DNA of 64,000 nucleotides from assembly GCF_000023325.1 (NCBI RefSeq), contig NC_012785.1:1674001-1738000 (forward strand), in the 5' to 3' direction. The notes below the pieces were generated by a model. That model was given only the letters and a program-made list of their open reading frames with translations, ran no database searches and had not been told where the DNA came from. This DNA comes from Kosmotoga olearia TBF 19.5.1. Its GTDB lineage: Bacteria > Thermotogota > Thermotogae > Petrotogales > Kosmotogaceae. A program made the position numbers and the translations under genes. Shown here one piece after another: positions 1-8,535 of the stretch. Each line of letters begins with the position of its first letter. Position 1 is the stretch's first letter.

Positions 1-393
1 AGGACTTTCGAAGAGACGTTGGAGTTTGTGAATGATGTTAAGTTTGATAAGCTTGGTGGATTTGTATATTCTCCTGAGGAAGGAACACCAGCATATTCAT
101 TTAAAATGACTATTGATGAAAATATGGCCCGTCAATACCTTGATGAACTCCTGGATTTGCAGGATGAGATATCCTATGAACTCAATCAACGACACTTTGG
201 TAAGGTACTCAAGGTTCTTATAGAGGAAAATACTGAAGAAGTCATGATTGGCAGGAGCCCGCACTTTGCTCCCGAAATCGACGGCAGCATCTTTCTCAAA
301 AGAGCCGATGAAGCGGGAGAGTTTGTGATGTGTCGTATAACCGGGGTTTACGAGCATGACCTGGAAGGTGTGATTGTGGATGAATCTGCCTAA
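1..393 (+). CDS. rimO: Ribosomal protein S12 methylthiotransferase RimO (3' end only)
   Basis: Partial gene: the frame is open from the first base, and only the last 130 codons are present. RimO is a radical SAM enzyme that adds a methylthio group to a conserved aspartate of ribosomal protein S12. The visible part matches the end of the radical SAM domain (FDKLGGFVYSPEEGTPA, then LQDEISYELN) and the C-terminal TRAM-type RNA-binding domain (VLIEE, GRSPHFAPEIDG, YEHDLEGVIV). The catalytic cysteines lie outside the window. MiaB and MtaB relatives have a similar layout, but the S/T-EEGTPA context and the APEIDG element favour RimO. Its stop overlaps the start of pgsA, so the two are probably co-transcribed. 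Confidence 0.85.
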   Translation, partial: RTFEETLEFVNDVKFDKLGGFVYSPEEGTPAYSFKMTIDENMARQYLDELLDLQDEISYELNQRHFGKVLKVLIEENTEEVMIGRSPHFAPEIDGSIFLKRADEAGEFVMCRITGVYEHDLEGVIVDESA

Positions 394-919
394 TATATTG
401 ACGTTTTCAAGAATGTTATTGACATTTCCTGTGGTAGCATTACTTACAGTAGAAAATAGGGTTTCGGTTATTATTTCCGTTCTTTTATTTACGATAGCTG
501 CGTCAACGGATTTCTTTGATGGATATCTGGCGCGGAAGCTGAATCAGGTTACAGATCTCGGAAAGTTCATGGACCAGATATCGGATAAGATCCTGATAAC
601 TTCGCTGTTTCTCGTGTTTTTGAGTCTGGGAATGATCAATTTGTGGCTTGTTGTTGTCATAGTTGTGAGAGATATATTTGTTTCCGGGTTGAGGATGGCT
701 GCTGCGTCCAAAGGAGTTGTAATTCCTGCTAATTATTTTGGAAAAGCGAAAACGATATCCCAGATTGTCCTAATTGGTTGCCTTTATCTGATTTTATTGA
801 CTGGAGTTGATTTTCAGTTATTGTTAGATGCTTTGCAATGGATCGTTGGAGTGCTCACCGTTGCCAGTGGTGGTAGTTATTTCAGGATTTCTGGTAAGAT
901 CTTTGAAGGGGGGAAGTAA
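380..919 (+). CDS. pgsA: CDP-diacylglycerol--glycerol-3-phosphate 3-phosphatidyltransferase
   Basis: Integral membrane enzyme that makes phosphatidylglycerol phosphate from CDP-diacylglycerol and glycerol 3-phosphate, the committed step of acidic phospholipid synthesis. The CDP-alcohol phosphotransferase signature D-G-x2-A-R-x8-G-x3-D-x3-D is complete (DGYLAR ... LGKFMDQISD), followed by several hydrophobic segments. Length is 179 aa, normal for PgsA. I chose ATG 380 (MNLPNILTFSR, the typical N-terminus) rather than the in-frame TTG at 374 because GGAAGGTG at 362-369 is well spaced from 380. It overlaps rimO by 14 bases and ends just before thpR. cdsA, which supplies its substrate, lies at 50841-51695. 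Confidence 0.93.
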   Translation: MNLPNILTFSRMLLTFPVVALLTVENRVSVIISVLLFTIAASTDFFDGYLARKLNQVTDLGKFMDQISDKILITSLFLVFLSLGMINLWLVVVIVVRDIFVSGLRMAAASKGVVIPANYFGKAKTISQIVLIGCLYLILLTGVDFQLLLDALQWIVGVLTVASGGSYFRISGKIFEGGK

Positions 920-920
920 A

Positions 921-1487
921 TTGAGGACCTTTATAGCCATAGATACTGGTAAAGGTGTTGCTTCGGTTGTTGATATGGTTGTCGATAAACTGAAAAGGAT
1001 GGGTTTTAAAGCTTCATGGGTACCGGGAAGCAACGCTCATTTAACGCTTTCATTTTTGGGTGAGATAGAGTTTAGTAAAGTTGAAATTCTTGCTTCTATG
1101 CTTTCAAAGAGGTTAAGAGGTTTTCCTTCTTTCACTTTTTCTACGAAACAGCTCGGCTTTTTTAGACACAACAATCTGCCAAGGGTAATATGGATAGGCG
1201 TGGAAAACACTCCTTTCTTGAACAATCTACATCGTGAAGTACGGGTGGCTCTTGGAAGTTTGGGACTGGCAGCAGAAGACAAGTTTCATCCCCATATTAC
1301 CGTTGGACGAATGAAGTACAGTCCCCCATACTGGAAAAAATTATTAGCGACGATCGAACTCGAGGAAATTGTGGTACCTGTAAATGGAGTTCACATCTAT
1401 GAATCGGAACTTTTGAGCGAAGGTGCTAATTACAGGAAAATCTTCAGTTGTAATTTTGAAGGAGGCCTGGTTAAACATGAATTCTAG
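921..1487 (+). CDS. thpR: RNA 2',3'-cyclic phosphodiesterase (2'-5' RNA ligase family)
   Basis: 188-aa member of the 2H phosphoesterase superfamily. Both catalytic HxTx motifs are present: HLTLSFLG in the first half and HPHITVGR in the second. Family members hydrolyse RNA 2',3'-cyclic phosphates; older literature calls them LigT or 2'-5' RNA ligases, and the physiological substrate is uncertain. The start is taken as TTG 921 (MRTFIAID, the usual N-terminus), right behind the purine-rich GAAGGGGGGAAG run at the end of pgsA. An upstream extension to 828 would lie inside pgsA and is unlikely. The 3' end overlaps recA by 11 bases, placing it in the pgsA-thpR-recA-recX run. Confidence 0.88.
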   Translation: MRTFIAIDTGKGVASVVDMVVDKLKRMGFKASWVPGSNAHLTLSFLGEIEFSKVEILASMLSKRLRGFPSFTFSTKQLGFFRHNNLPRVIWIGVENTPFLNNLHREVRVALGSLGLAAEDKFHPHITVGRMKYSPPYWKKLLATIELEEIVVPVNGVHIYESELLSEGANYRKIFSCNFEGGLVKHEF

Positions 1488-2544
1488 GGAAGACAAAGCG
1501 AAAAAAATCGCTCTTGAAAAAGCCATTAAGGAAATCGAAAAACAATTTGGTAAGGGAGCGGTAATGCTCCTTGGTGATCAGGAAGCAAGGGCAAATATCG
1601 ATGTCGTTCCAACCGGGTCACTGTCTCTGGACATAGCTCTTGGTGTAGGAGGTTATCCAAGAGGCAGGGTTGTGGAAATCTACGGATCTGAATCCAGCGG
1701 AAAGACCACTGTTGCTCTCCATGCTATAGCGGAGGTTCAGAAAATGGGAGGAACGGCGGCTTTTGTTGATGCGGAACATGCTCTGGATATAAGCTATGCG
1801 AGGGCTCTCGGTGTCGATGTGGACAATCTGCTCATTTCGCAACCCGACTATGGCGAGCAGGCTCTCGAGATAGTTGAGAGTCTTGTAAGATCCAATGCTG
1901 TCGATCTGGTTGTGGTTGACTCTGTTGCTGCCCTGGTTCCCAGAGCGGAGATTGAAGGCTCGATGGGAGATATGCAGGTAGGCCTTCAGGCGCGGCTCAT
2001 GTCTCAGGCTTTGCGTAAGATATCTGGTACCGTCAGTAAATCGCGTTCTATTGTGATGTTCATAAACCAGACAAGAATGAAAATTGGAGTGGTTTATGGC
2101 AATCCGGAAACGACCACAGGCGGTGTGGCTTTGAAGTTCTATTCCTCGATCAGGCTTGAAATCAGAAGAGGTGCCGCAATTCGCGAGGGGAACAACGTTA
2201 TCGGGAATGAAACCTACATAAAGGTTGTAAAAAACAAGGTGGCACCTCCATTCAAGGACGCAAAGGTCGATTTGATTTATGGAAGAGGGATCGTAAGAGA
2301 AAACGAACTCTTTGAGCTCGCTGTAAAGGAAGGATTTATTGAACGAAAAGGTGCGTGGTACACCTACATTTCTCAGGATGGGAAAGAAATCAGCCTCGGT
2401 CAGGGAAAAAGTAACGGCATAAACTTCCTGATGGCTAACTCTGAGATATTGCTTGAGATTGAAAACAGAATTCGTGAAAAGTATAGTTTACCGAAAGTAG
2501 AGGAAAAATCAGAAAAAGTGAAAGAAAATGGTGAAAAAGAATAA
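1477..2544 (+). CDS. recA: Recombinase RecA
   Basis: Central homologous-recombination and SOS coprotease ATPase; forms helical filaments on single-stranded DNA and catalyses strand exchange. Conserved features run throughout: Walker [10 protein letters not shown] near residues 70-78, the [10 protein letters not shown] Walker B region, and the loop-2 region around [14 protein letters not shown]. Length is 355 aa, typical. ATG 1477 ([10 protein letters not shown]) is preceded by GGAGG at 1461; an upstream in-frame start would extend into thpR. The 3' end overlaps recX by 17 bases, so recA and its modulator are translationally linked. I found no convincing LexA-type box immediately upstream, as the gene sits inside an operon. 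Confidence 0.98.
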   Translation: MNSREDKAKKIALEKAIKEIEKQFGKGAVMLLGDQEARANIDVVPTGSLSLDIALGVGGYPRGRVVEIYGSESSGKTTVALHAIAEVQKMGGTAAFVDAEHALDISYARALGVDVDNLLISQPDYGEQALEIVESLVRSNAVDLVVVDSVAALVPRAEIEGSMGDMQVGLQARLMSQALRKISGTVSKSRSIVMFINQTRMKIGVVYGNPETTTGGVALKFYSSIRLEIRRGAAIREGNNVIGNETYIKVVKNKVAPPFKDAKVDLIYGRGIVRENELFELAVKEGFIERKGAWYTYISQDGKEISLGQGKSNGINFLMANSEILLEIENRIREKYSLPKVEEKSEKVKENGEKE

Positions 2545-3016
2545 CAATAATGCTGAGATTGTTTCCATGGCTCGTAAGGAAGCACTCAGATACTTGCGTT
2601 ACAGAGCACGTTCCGAAAAAGAGATGAAAGCTTATCTCGGGAAAAGAGGATATGATTCTCAAGTCATAGAAAAGGTGCTTGCGGAGCTTAAAAGACAGAA
2701 TTTCATCAATGATGAACAATTTTGTAGACTCTACGTTTATGATGCATTCAGGGTTTATCACAAAGGACCTTTTCGAATCCGTCAGGAATTGAGACAGCTA
2801 GGTATAAGCATTGGAACGATAGAAAAGGAAATTGAAAGTTTTTTGGCCGAGAACGATCTGAAGGAAATTGTAAAGGATTATTTGAACAGACATCTCGGGA
2901 ATGAGCCACTATCGATAAAAAAATTGGAGAAACTAAAAGCAAGACTATATCGAAAAGGATTTGATCCGTTTTTCCTAAATGAGGTTTTAAGAGAATACCT
3001 CGAAGAAAGTCACTGA
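2528..3016 (+). CDS. recX: Regulatory protein RecX
   Basis: 162-aa RecX-family protein that binds RecA filaments and modulates recombinase activity. Characteristic triple three-helix repeats are visible: an [24 protein letters not shown] segment (described here, residues about 18-41), then a [16 protein letters not shown] segment, then [13 protein letters not shown]. Its position overlapping the end of recA is the usual arrangement and supports the call. The ATG at 2528 lies inside recA, so translation is probably coupled. Length and motif order are ordinary for the family. Confidence 0.93.
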   Translation: MVKKNNNNAEIVSMARKEALRYLRYRARSEKEMKAYLGKRGYDSQVIEKVLAELKRQNFINDEQFCRLYVYDAFRVYHKGPFRIRQELRQLGISIGTIEKEIESFLAENDLKEIVKDYLNRHLGNEPLSIKKLEKLKARLYRKGFDPFFLNEVLREYLEESH

Positions 3017-3046
3017 TTCTGTAGTTTTTTGAAACCATGATACAAG

Positions 3047-3089
3047 AAAGGAGGGAGCTGGATATATCCAGATTCGGATAAGTACCAGC
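3047..3089 (+). promoter_or_regulatory. Distant Shine-Dalgarno plus hairpin in the rny leader
   Basis: AAAGGAGG at 3047-3054 is the only strong ribosome binding site before rny, yet the ATG is at 3097 and an in-frame TAG at 3091-3093 excludes any earlier start. Between them GCTGG (3057-3061) can pair with CCAGC (3085-3089), enclosing TATCC (3065-3069) paired with GGATA (3076-3080). Folding leaves two bases before and seven bases after the hairpin, giving normal SD-to-AUG spacing. The overlapping 14-bp perfect palindrome CTGGATATATCCAG (3058-3071) could instead be a protein site. The pairing is seen in the sequence; its role is inferred. Confidence 0.5.
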
Positions 3090-3096
3090 GTAGATC

Positions 3097-4629
3097 ATGA
3101 CAATAATTTGGTCTTTAATAGGTTCAATCATAGGAATAGTAATTTCTGCTTTGATTTTTATTCCCATTGTTTCCAGAAAGGTTCGGAAGAAGCTTGAGGA
3201 AGAGTTGAAACTGGCAAAACAGGATGCGGAATCTATAAAGAAGAGGGCTCTGGAGGAAGCAGAACATCTTAAGAAAAAAGCCATTATTGAGGGACGTGAA
3301 GAACTTCATAAGCAACGCGACGAAATGGAAAGGGAACTGCGTCGTGAACGTGAAGAACTCAAACAGTGGGAAGAAAGAATTTCCAGACGGGAAGATAACC
3401 TTGATAGGAAAGAGGAAAATCTTGAAAAACTGAGGGTAGAGCTGGAAAAGGAGCGCAATGAGATAGAAAAGCTTCGGCAGGAAGCAGAAAACAAGCTTTA
3501 TCAGCTTGCTGAGCTGTCTCCAGAAGAGGCGAGAGAGATCGTCTTTAAGCGCGTTGAAGAAAGGTATGAATACGATATAGCCCAGAGATACAAACAGATA
3601 AAGGAACAGTATGAAGAAGATGCGGCTAAACATGCAAAATGGGTGGTTGTTACCACAATACAAAGATATGCTGCCGACTACACAAGTGAGATTACCGTTA
3701 GTACGGTAAGTCTTCCTTCGGATGAAATGAAGGGAAGAATAATAGGAAGGGAAGGCAGGAACATCCGTGCCTTCGAAAAATTAACAGGGGCAGATCTGAT
3801 CATAGATGATACCCCTGAAGTGGTTGTAATCTCGTGTTTCAATCCTTTGCGGCGAGCAATTGCGAAATTGACACTGGAAAAGCTTGTGGAGGATGGAAGA
3901 ATTCATCCAGCAAGAATAGAAGAGATGTATGAAAAAGCGAAACGCGAAATATACGCTGAAATCAAAGAAGCCGGTCAGGAAGCACTCATGAAGGTTGGGA
4001 TACCTTCGATGCACCCGGAACTGGTAAAACTTCTCGGGCGCTTGAAGTACAGAACCAGTTATGGTCAGAACGTTTTGCAGCACTCCATAGAAGTGGCACA
4101 GATCGCTGCACTTATGGCGGCAGAGCTGGGGCTCAATGTTGAAAAGATCAAACGGGGTGCTTTGCTTCACGATATTGGAAAGGCTGTTGATCATGAGATA
4201 GAAGGTTCTCACGCCATCATAGGCGGAGAAATAGTAAAGCGTTACGGTGAGAAATCCGATGTTGTTAATATGATACAGTATCACCATGGTGAGACGGAGG
4301 CCCTAACACCGGAAGCTGTTCTTGTAGCAGCAGCCGATGCTGTGTCTGCGGCTCGTCCTGGAGCCAGAAGAGAGTCTCTTGACATGTACATAAAACGACT
4401 CGAGAATCTTGAGAACATTGCAAAAGGGTTCGCAAACATCGAGAAGGCTTACGCTATTCAGGCTGGAAGAGAAATAAGAGTGATAGTGGAACCGGAAAAA
4501 GTTGATGATGTGATGGCAGAAAAACTTGCCGGAGATATTGCAAAACGGATAGAAGAAGAAATGGAGTATCCAGGTGTTATAAAAGTGACAGTCATTAGAG
4601 AGAGAAGGAGCGTGGCTTACGCCAGTTAA
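3097..4629 (+). CDS. rny: Ribonuclease Y
   Basis: Membrane-anchored endoribonuclease of 510 aa that starts mRNA decay in many bacteria. Domain order is as expected: an N-terminal membrane helix (about residues 5-25), a long charged coiled coil (about 28-180), a KH RNA-binding domain with [15 protein letters not shown] (near 211-225), and an HD metal-dependent phosphohydrolase domain with HSIEVAQ and [12 protein letters not shown]. The start is forced by a TAG two codons upstream. No ordinary ribosome binding site is close to the ATG; see the leader hairpin at 3047-3089. It is the last gene of the rimO-pgsA-thpR-recA-recX-rny run and lies directly ahead of a separately promoted tRNA gene. Confidence 0.96.
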   Translation: MTIIWSLIGSIIGIVISALIFIPIVSRKVRKKLEEELKLAKQDAESIKKRALEEAEHLKKKAIIEGREELHKQRDEMERELRREREELKQWEERISRREDNLDRKEENLEKLRVELEKERNEIEKLRQEAENKLYQLAELSPEEAREIVFKRVEERYEYDIAQRYKQIKEQYEEDAAKHAKWVVVTTIQRYAADYTSEITVSTVSLPSDEMKGRIIGREGRNIRAFEKLTGADLIIDDTPEVVVISCFNPLRRAIAKLTLEKLVEDGRIHPARIEEMYEKAKREIYAEIKEAGQEALMKVGIPSMHPELVKLLGRLKYRTSYGQNVLQHSIEVAQIAALMAAELGLNVEKIKRGALLHDIGKAVDHEIEGSHAIIGGEIVKRYGEKSDVVNMIQYHHGETEALTPEAVLVAAADAVSAARPGARRESLDMYIKRLENLENIAKGFANIEKAYAIQAGREIRVIVEPEKVDDVMAEKLAGDIAKRIEEEMEYPGVIKVTVIRERRSVAYAS

Positions 4630-4636
4630 GTTGCAA

Positions 4637-4665
4637 TTGACACCCATAATTTTGTGCGGTAAAAT
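4637..4665 (+). promoter_or_regulatory. Promoter of tRNA-Thr(CGT)
   Basis: TTGACA at 4637-4642 and TAAAAT at 4660-4665 are separated by exactly 17 bases, a near-consensus sigma-70-type promoter. Transcription would begin near 4672, a few bases before the tRNA at 4676. Confidence 0.85.
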
Positions 4666-4675
4666 TGTGCCGAGT

Positions 4676-4751
4676 GCCAACGTAGCTCAACCGGCAGAGC
4701 GGCTCATTCGTAATGAGCAGGTTGTGGGTTCGAGTCCCACCGTTGGCTCCA
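4676..4751 (+). tRNA. tRNA-Thr (anticodon CGT)
   Basis: 76-nt cloverleaf with encoded CCA. The acceptor arms are GCCAACG and CGTTGGC (4741-4747), then discriminator T and CCA at 4749-4751. The anticodon stem GCTCA/TGAGC holds the loop TTCGTAA, giving anticodon CGT for ACG codons. The T loop GTTCGAGT and its stem are regular. A second threonine tRNA with anticodon GGT is on the other strand at 63890-63966. Confidence 0.96.
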
Positions 4752-4752
4752 T

Positions 4753-4778
4753 GCGCCCAAACCGGGCGCTTTATTTTT
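4753..4778 (+). terminator. Intrinsic terminator after tRNA-Thr
   Basis: GCGCCC (4753-4758) and GGGCGC (4764-4769) form a six-pair stem with loop AAACC, followed by TTTATTTTT. It ends the short tRNA transcript ahead of tilS. Confidence 0.85.
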
Positions 4779-4804
4779 AATCAAAGTGAATGGGTGGCGA
4801 GAAA

Positions 4805-6214
4805 ATGACCGGGTTTGAAAAGAAGGTATTTGAGTTCATAGATCGATGGGGACTTATAAAGCAAGGAGAAAAAATTCTGGTGGCAGTATCCGGCGGTAAA
4901 GATTCTATGGCTCTGCTCCACTTTTTGGTTTCTAAAAAAGAACGATTGGGATGTGAGATCTGCGTTGCGAATATGGATCACGGCTTACGTGATGACAGCG
5001 GTCGCGAGGAAGCCGTGATGATAGCCTCCTTTTGTGAAAAACATGATGTTCCTTTTTATCATGAGAGACGCGACGTAACCCAATATCATAAAAATAACCG
5101 TGGGCTTTCTCTTGAAGAAGCGGCACGTATTGTTCGATACGATTTTTTGTTCAATGCCAGAGAAAAACTTGGAGCCGATAAGATCGCCCTGGCCCATCAT
5201 CTGAACGATTTGGTGGAGACGATGTTGATGAGGATAGCAAGAGGAACGGGGTTAAAAGGGGTAATTTCTATGAAGCCTATGAACAATTCTATAATACGTC
5301 CTCTCTTATCTGTTGGAGTGCAAGAAATACTCGATTATGTTACAATTAACATGATTCCTTATAAAGAAGATCCAACAAACGTTCTCGAGGTCTATGACAG
5401 AAATTTTATAAGAATGAGAATAGTTCCACTCTTTAAGGAACTCAACGCTTCTTTTGAAGATGCTATTTATAGGTTTTACATGAATATTATGGAAAGCTAC
5501 AACATTATTGAAGAAAAGGTTCGAAGCTTTATTTCCAGTTTGGAAACGGAAACAGAGAATGGAAAGGTGCAAAGGTGCTTTGGGGAGCTGGATATCTTTT
5601 TGAAAGAACAAGACGCCCTTGTGGCTGAAGTGGTAAGAGAGATTGTAATGCGATTATCTGAGGATGGGTATCCACCTTCAAGGGAAAGAATAGAAGCGTT
5701 TATGAAACTCTTAGGCAAACAGGATAGAAGATGGACCATTGAGTTCAAAGAGGATATCAAATCGAGTCGTTTGGGGAAATATATATTTTTTTATAGAGGA
5801 GATCTGTTTGAAAGTATGAAAGACGATGTTGATGAAGTTATCGAAAAACTGCCGGTCAGAGTCTCAACAAGGTTCGGAGAGATTATTCTGAATTATGAGA
5901 AAGGTAAATTGGAACTCAAAGAAAAATTCGATGGTAAAAAAGTTTGTCCATGTACTCTTAAAGTATTAAAATTTCCTTTGAGGTTCCGAAGGGTAAAATG
6001 TGAAGATAGAATGATTCCTTTCGGGAGCAAAAAAGAAAAGGAAGTTTTTAAAATCATTAAAGAAAGTGGAATGACAGGTTTTATTACACGGATACCTGTA
6101 CTGGAGAATGCTGATGGCACAATTTTATGGGTACCGGGAATTAGAGCCGCTGAGCAGTGCAGGGTGTCCGATTCCGAAGACGGATACGCCCTTTTTAGAT
6201 TTGAAAGGAGGTAA
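4805..6214 (+). CDS. tilS: tRNA(Ile)-lysidine synthetase
   Basis: Modifies C34 of the CAU-anticodon isoleucine tRNA to lysidine so that it reads AUA. The N-terminal ATP-pyrophosphatase domain carries the PP-loop SGGKDS at residues 29-34, followed by the family's NMDHGLR and AHHLNDLVETMLMRIARGTG elements (the latter contacts the tRNA). The C-terminal part resembles the TilS substrate-binding domain, ending with a WVPGIRAAEQCRV-type segment. Length 469 aa. ATG 4805 is preferred over ATG 4790 because GGGTGGCGAG sits just ahead of it. The final codons contain the AAAGGAGG that serves as ribosome binding site of ftsH, the same tilS-ftsH linkage seen in many bacteria. Confidence 0.92.
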   Translation: MTGFEKKVFEFIDRWGLIKQGEKILVAVSGGKDSMALLHFLVSKKERLGCEICVANMDHGLRDDSGREEAVMIASFCEKHDVPFYHERRDVTQYHKNNRGLSLEEAARIVRYDFLFNAREKLGADKIALAHHLNDLVETMLMRIARGTGLKGVISMKPMNNSIIRPLLSVGVQEILDYVTINMIPYKEDPTNVLEVYDRNFIRMRIVPLFKELNASFEDAIYRFYMNIMESYNIIEEKVRSFISSLETETENGKVQRCFGELDIFLKEQDALVAEVVREIVMRLSEDGYPPSRERIEAFMKLLGKQDRRWTIEFKEDIKSSRLGKYIFFYRGDLFESMKDDVDEVIEKLPVRVSTRFGEIILNYEKGKLELKEKFDGKKVCPCTLKVLKFPLRFRRVKCEDRMIPFGSKKEKEVFKIIKESGMTGFITRIPVLENADGTILWVPGIRAAEQCRVSDSEDGYALFRFERR

Positions 6215-6218
6215 TTTG

Positions 6219-8156
6219 GTGGATCAAAGGCCTAAGTTTGGCATGATTCTATTCTATATCGTGTTGGGAGTCTTCTTAATGGTTGCTCTTAGAGGGCTAT
6301 ATACTACTGACACAAATTTGTCAGTACCTTACAATCGTTTCCTTGAAGATGTGAATGATAAGAAAATTATTAAGATAGTTATTTATGATGATGGGAGAAT
6401 CGTTTATACAACCAGTGAAAGTTCGAAACGTTCTTTAGAAACCAAGGTTTCTCCCCAAACGCTTTCGACAGACAGGTTTCAGAACTATATAGACCAGCTG
6501 GTTACCGATGGTGTCAATGTTGTTTACGAGAAAGGGAATGATTCTCTTTTCTGGGTTAATCTGCTTGGCACCATTATCCCGTTGGCGATCATAGTGTTTA
6601 TATGGTTTTTCGCGATGCGATCATTATCTGGAAGGAATTCTCAGGCTTTTACTTTCACAAAGAGTCCCGCGAAAAAATATCTTTCAAATGATAAGAACGT
6701 TACCTTCAAAGATGTAGCTGGAGTGGATGAGGCTATAGAGGAACTTCAGGACGCCGTTAATTACCTTAAAAATCCGAACGCTTTTTCACAAACCGGTGCA
6801 CGTATGCCCAAAGGTATACTTTTGGTTGGGCCTCCTGGAACCGGTAAAACACTTTTGGCAAGGGCGGTTGCAGGAGAAGCTAATGTCCCATTCTTCTACA
6901 TAAGTGGTTCCGATTTCGTTGAGCTTTTCGTCGGTGTTGGTGCAGCCAGGGTCCGTGACCTTTTTTCACAGGCAAAAGCAAGTGCACCCTCAATCATATT
7001 CATAGACGAAATAGATGCTGTTGGAAGGCACAGAGGAGCGGGTCTCGGTGGTGGACACGACGAAAGAGAACAAACCTTGAACCAGATACTGGTTGAGATG
7101 GACGGATTTGACGCGAAAACAGGTGTTATCGTGATGGCAGCCACCAACAGGCCTGATATCCTTGACCATGCTCTGCTCAGACCGGGACGTTTCGATAAGA
7201 AAATAACCGTTGATCCACCAGATGTGAAAGGCAGAGCAGAGATTCTAAAGATACACATGAGAGGAAAACCTGTTGATCCCGACGTTGATGTCTGGTTGCT
7301 TGCAAGGAGGACTCCAGGGTTTGTTGGTGCGGATCTGGAAAACCTAGTCAATGAAGCTGCCATACTTGCAGCCAGGAGAAAGAAAAAGATTATTGGGATG
7401 AAAGAACTCGAAGAAGCCATAGATCGGGTTATAGCTGGCCCGGCAAGGAAGTCCAGAATAATGAACCCAAAGGAGAAAAAGATTGTGGCTTATCACGAGC
7501 TCGGACACGCGATCGTGGGGCTCGCGCTTCCCAACGCTTATCCAGTTCATAAAGTTACGGTAATTCCGAGAGGAAGTGCTTCCCTTGGGTTCACCGAGAG
7601 TTTGCCTTCGGAAGATAGATACCTTGTCTCCCGTTCCGAGATGCTTGACAATCTGGCGCAGATTCTTGGTGGCAGAGCAGCTGAAGAGATTGTATTCGGT
7701 GAGATCACCACCGGGGCAGCCAACGATCTTGAACGGGCTACCCAGATGGCGCGAACGATGGTCTGTCAGTTAGGGATGAGCGATAGGCTCGGTCCAATAG
7801 CCTGGGGGAAGGAAGAAGGAGAGGTATTCCTCGGGCGCGAGTTAACACGAATGCGAAATTACAGTGAAGAGATAGCCAGTGAAATAGACAACGAGGTAAA
7901 AAAGATAGTTATAGAGGCACATGAAAGAGCCAGAAAATTGGTTGAAAAGTTCAGAGATAAACTTGATAAAGCGGCAGAATATCTCATAGAAAAAGAAACG
8001 ATAACGGGCAAAGAACTTGCAGAAATAGTTGGATTAGCAGAGAGCGGGAATTATTACCGTGATCCTCTTGCTGAAACGAAGGGATCGAAGAGAAAAGTAA
8101 GTGCTGTAAGCACCAATGAAGAAGCAAAGGAAGGCAATGAAGATGAAAAGAATTGA
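6219..8156 (+). CDS. ftsH: ATP-dependent zinc metalloprotease FtsH
   Basis: Membrane-bound AAA+ protease that degrades damaged membrane proteins and short-lived regulators. Two membrane helices flank a small extracytoplasmic domain (about residues 8-26 and 110-130). The AAA module has Walker A GPPGTGKT near 204, Walker [12 protein letters not shown], and the second region of homology ending in RPGRFDKKI. The zinc protease motif is HELGH near residue 426; the third residue is Leu where Ala is usual (HEAGH), which should not affect zinc binding. Length 645 aa. GTG 6219 is chosen because AAAGGAGG at 6204-6211 is seven bases upstream; the frame is open further back only inside tilS. Confidence 0.97.
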   Translation: MDQRPKFGMILFYIVLGVFLMVALRGLYTTDTNLSVPYNRFLEDVNDKKIIKIVIYDDGRIVYTTSESSKRSLETKVSPQTLSTDRFQNYIDQLVTDGVNVVYEKGNDSLFWVNLLGTIIPLAIIVFIWFFAMRSLSGRNSQAFTFTKSPAKKYLSNDKNVTFKDVAGVDEAIEELQDAVNYLKNPNAFSQTGARMPKGILLVGPPGTGKTLLARAVAGEANVPFFYISGSDFVELFVGVGAARVRDLFSQAKASAPSIIFIDEIDAVGRHRGAGLGGGHDEREQTLNQILVEMDGFDAKTGVIVMAATNRPDILDHALLRPGRFDKKITVDPPDVKGRAEILKIHMRGKPVDPDVDVWLLARRTPGFVGADLENLVNEAAILAARRKKKIIGMKELEEAIDRVIAGPARKSRIMNPKEKKIVAYHELGHAIVGLALPNAYPVHKVTVIPRGSASLGFTESLPSEDRYLVSRSEMLDNLAQILGGRAAEEIVFGEITTGAANDLERATQMARTMVCQLGMSDRLGPIAWGKEEGEVFLGRELTRMRNYSEEIASEIDNEVKKIVIEAHERARKLVEKFRDKLDKAAEYLIEKETITGKELAEIVGLAESGNYYRDPLAETKGSKRKVSAVSTNEEAKEGNEDEKN

Positions 8157-8535
8157 AGAACACCAGGAAATTTTTGTTGTAGATACAAACAACCCTGAGT
8201 TGCGCTGGGAGGAGAATCCAGCCGGTGGGGCGTTGAATCTCATATCAAGCAGTGGGTTAATGAAGCTCATTCATAATTGCACCTATAAGATTGTTGAACC
8301 GCTGGAAACGCCGGACACTATTTTTGTTGTTGTCGAATCTTCGATAAAACATTGCTCATCGGCAGAGATCGGTGTGGATGTTCGAATAGAATGCGAGGTA
8401 ACGATGACCGAAAAGGGAACGTTTAGTTTTAAAGGGAAAGTCTTTCAGGAGCAACGCCTGGTTGCTGTGTTCTCCACTGTGCGGCAGGCTGTTACGCTGG
8501 AGTATCTAGGGAGGAAACTGAGTGAGGAGACCTAG
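8143..8535 (+). CDS. FlK-like hotdog-fold thioesterase family protein
   Basis: About 130 aa. The pattern (NPAGGALNLISSSGLMKLIHNCTYKIVEPLETPDTIFVV, then a CSSAEIGVDVRIECEVT segment) resembles the hotdog-fold proteins related to fluoroacetyl-CoA thioesterase FlK, in which a small helix after the start is followed by a curved beta sheet. Members are usually dimeric acyl-CoA thioesterases, but the substrate here is unknown. ATG 8143 has the best spacing to AAAGGAAGG at 8126-8134; ATG 8137 and 8116 are alternatives. It overlaps the end of ftsH by 14 bases and the next gene by 14, so it belongs to the tilS-ftsH operon. Confidence 0.62.
   Translation: MKRIEEHQEIFVVDTNNPELRWEENPAGGALNLISSSGLMKLIHNCTYKIVEPLETPDTIFVVVESSIKHCSSAEIGVDVRIECEVTMTEKGTFSFKGKVFQEQRLVAVFSTVRQAVTLEYLGRKLSEET

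Noticed and set aside
828-920. N-terminal extension of thpR into pgsA
   Set aside because: The extension is a shadow of pgsA in another frame; MRTFIAID at TTG 921 is the normal family start.
3038-3082. 14-codon frame (ATG 3038 to TAA 3082) upstream of rny
   Set aside because: The strong binding site lies inside this frame, not before it, so it is not a credible leader peptide.
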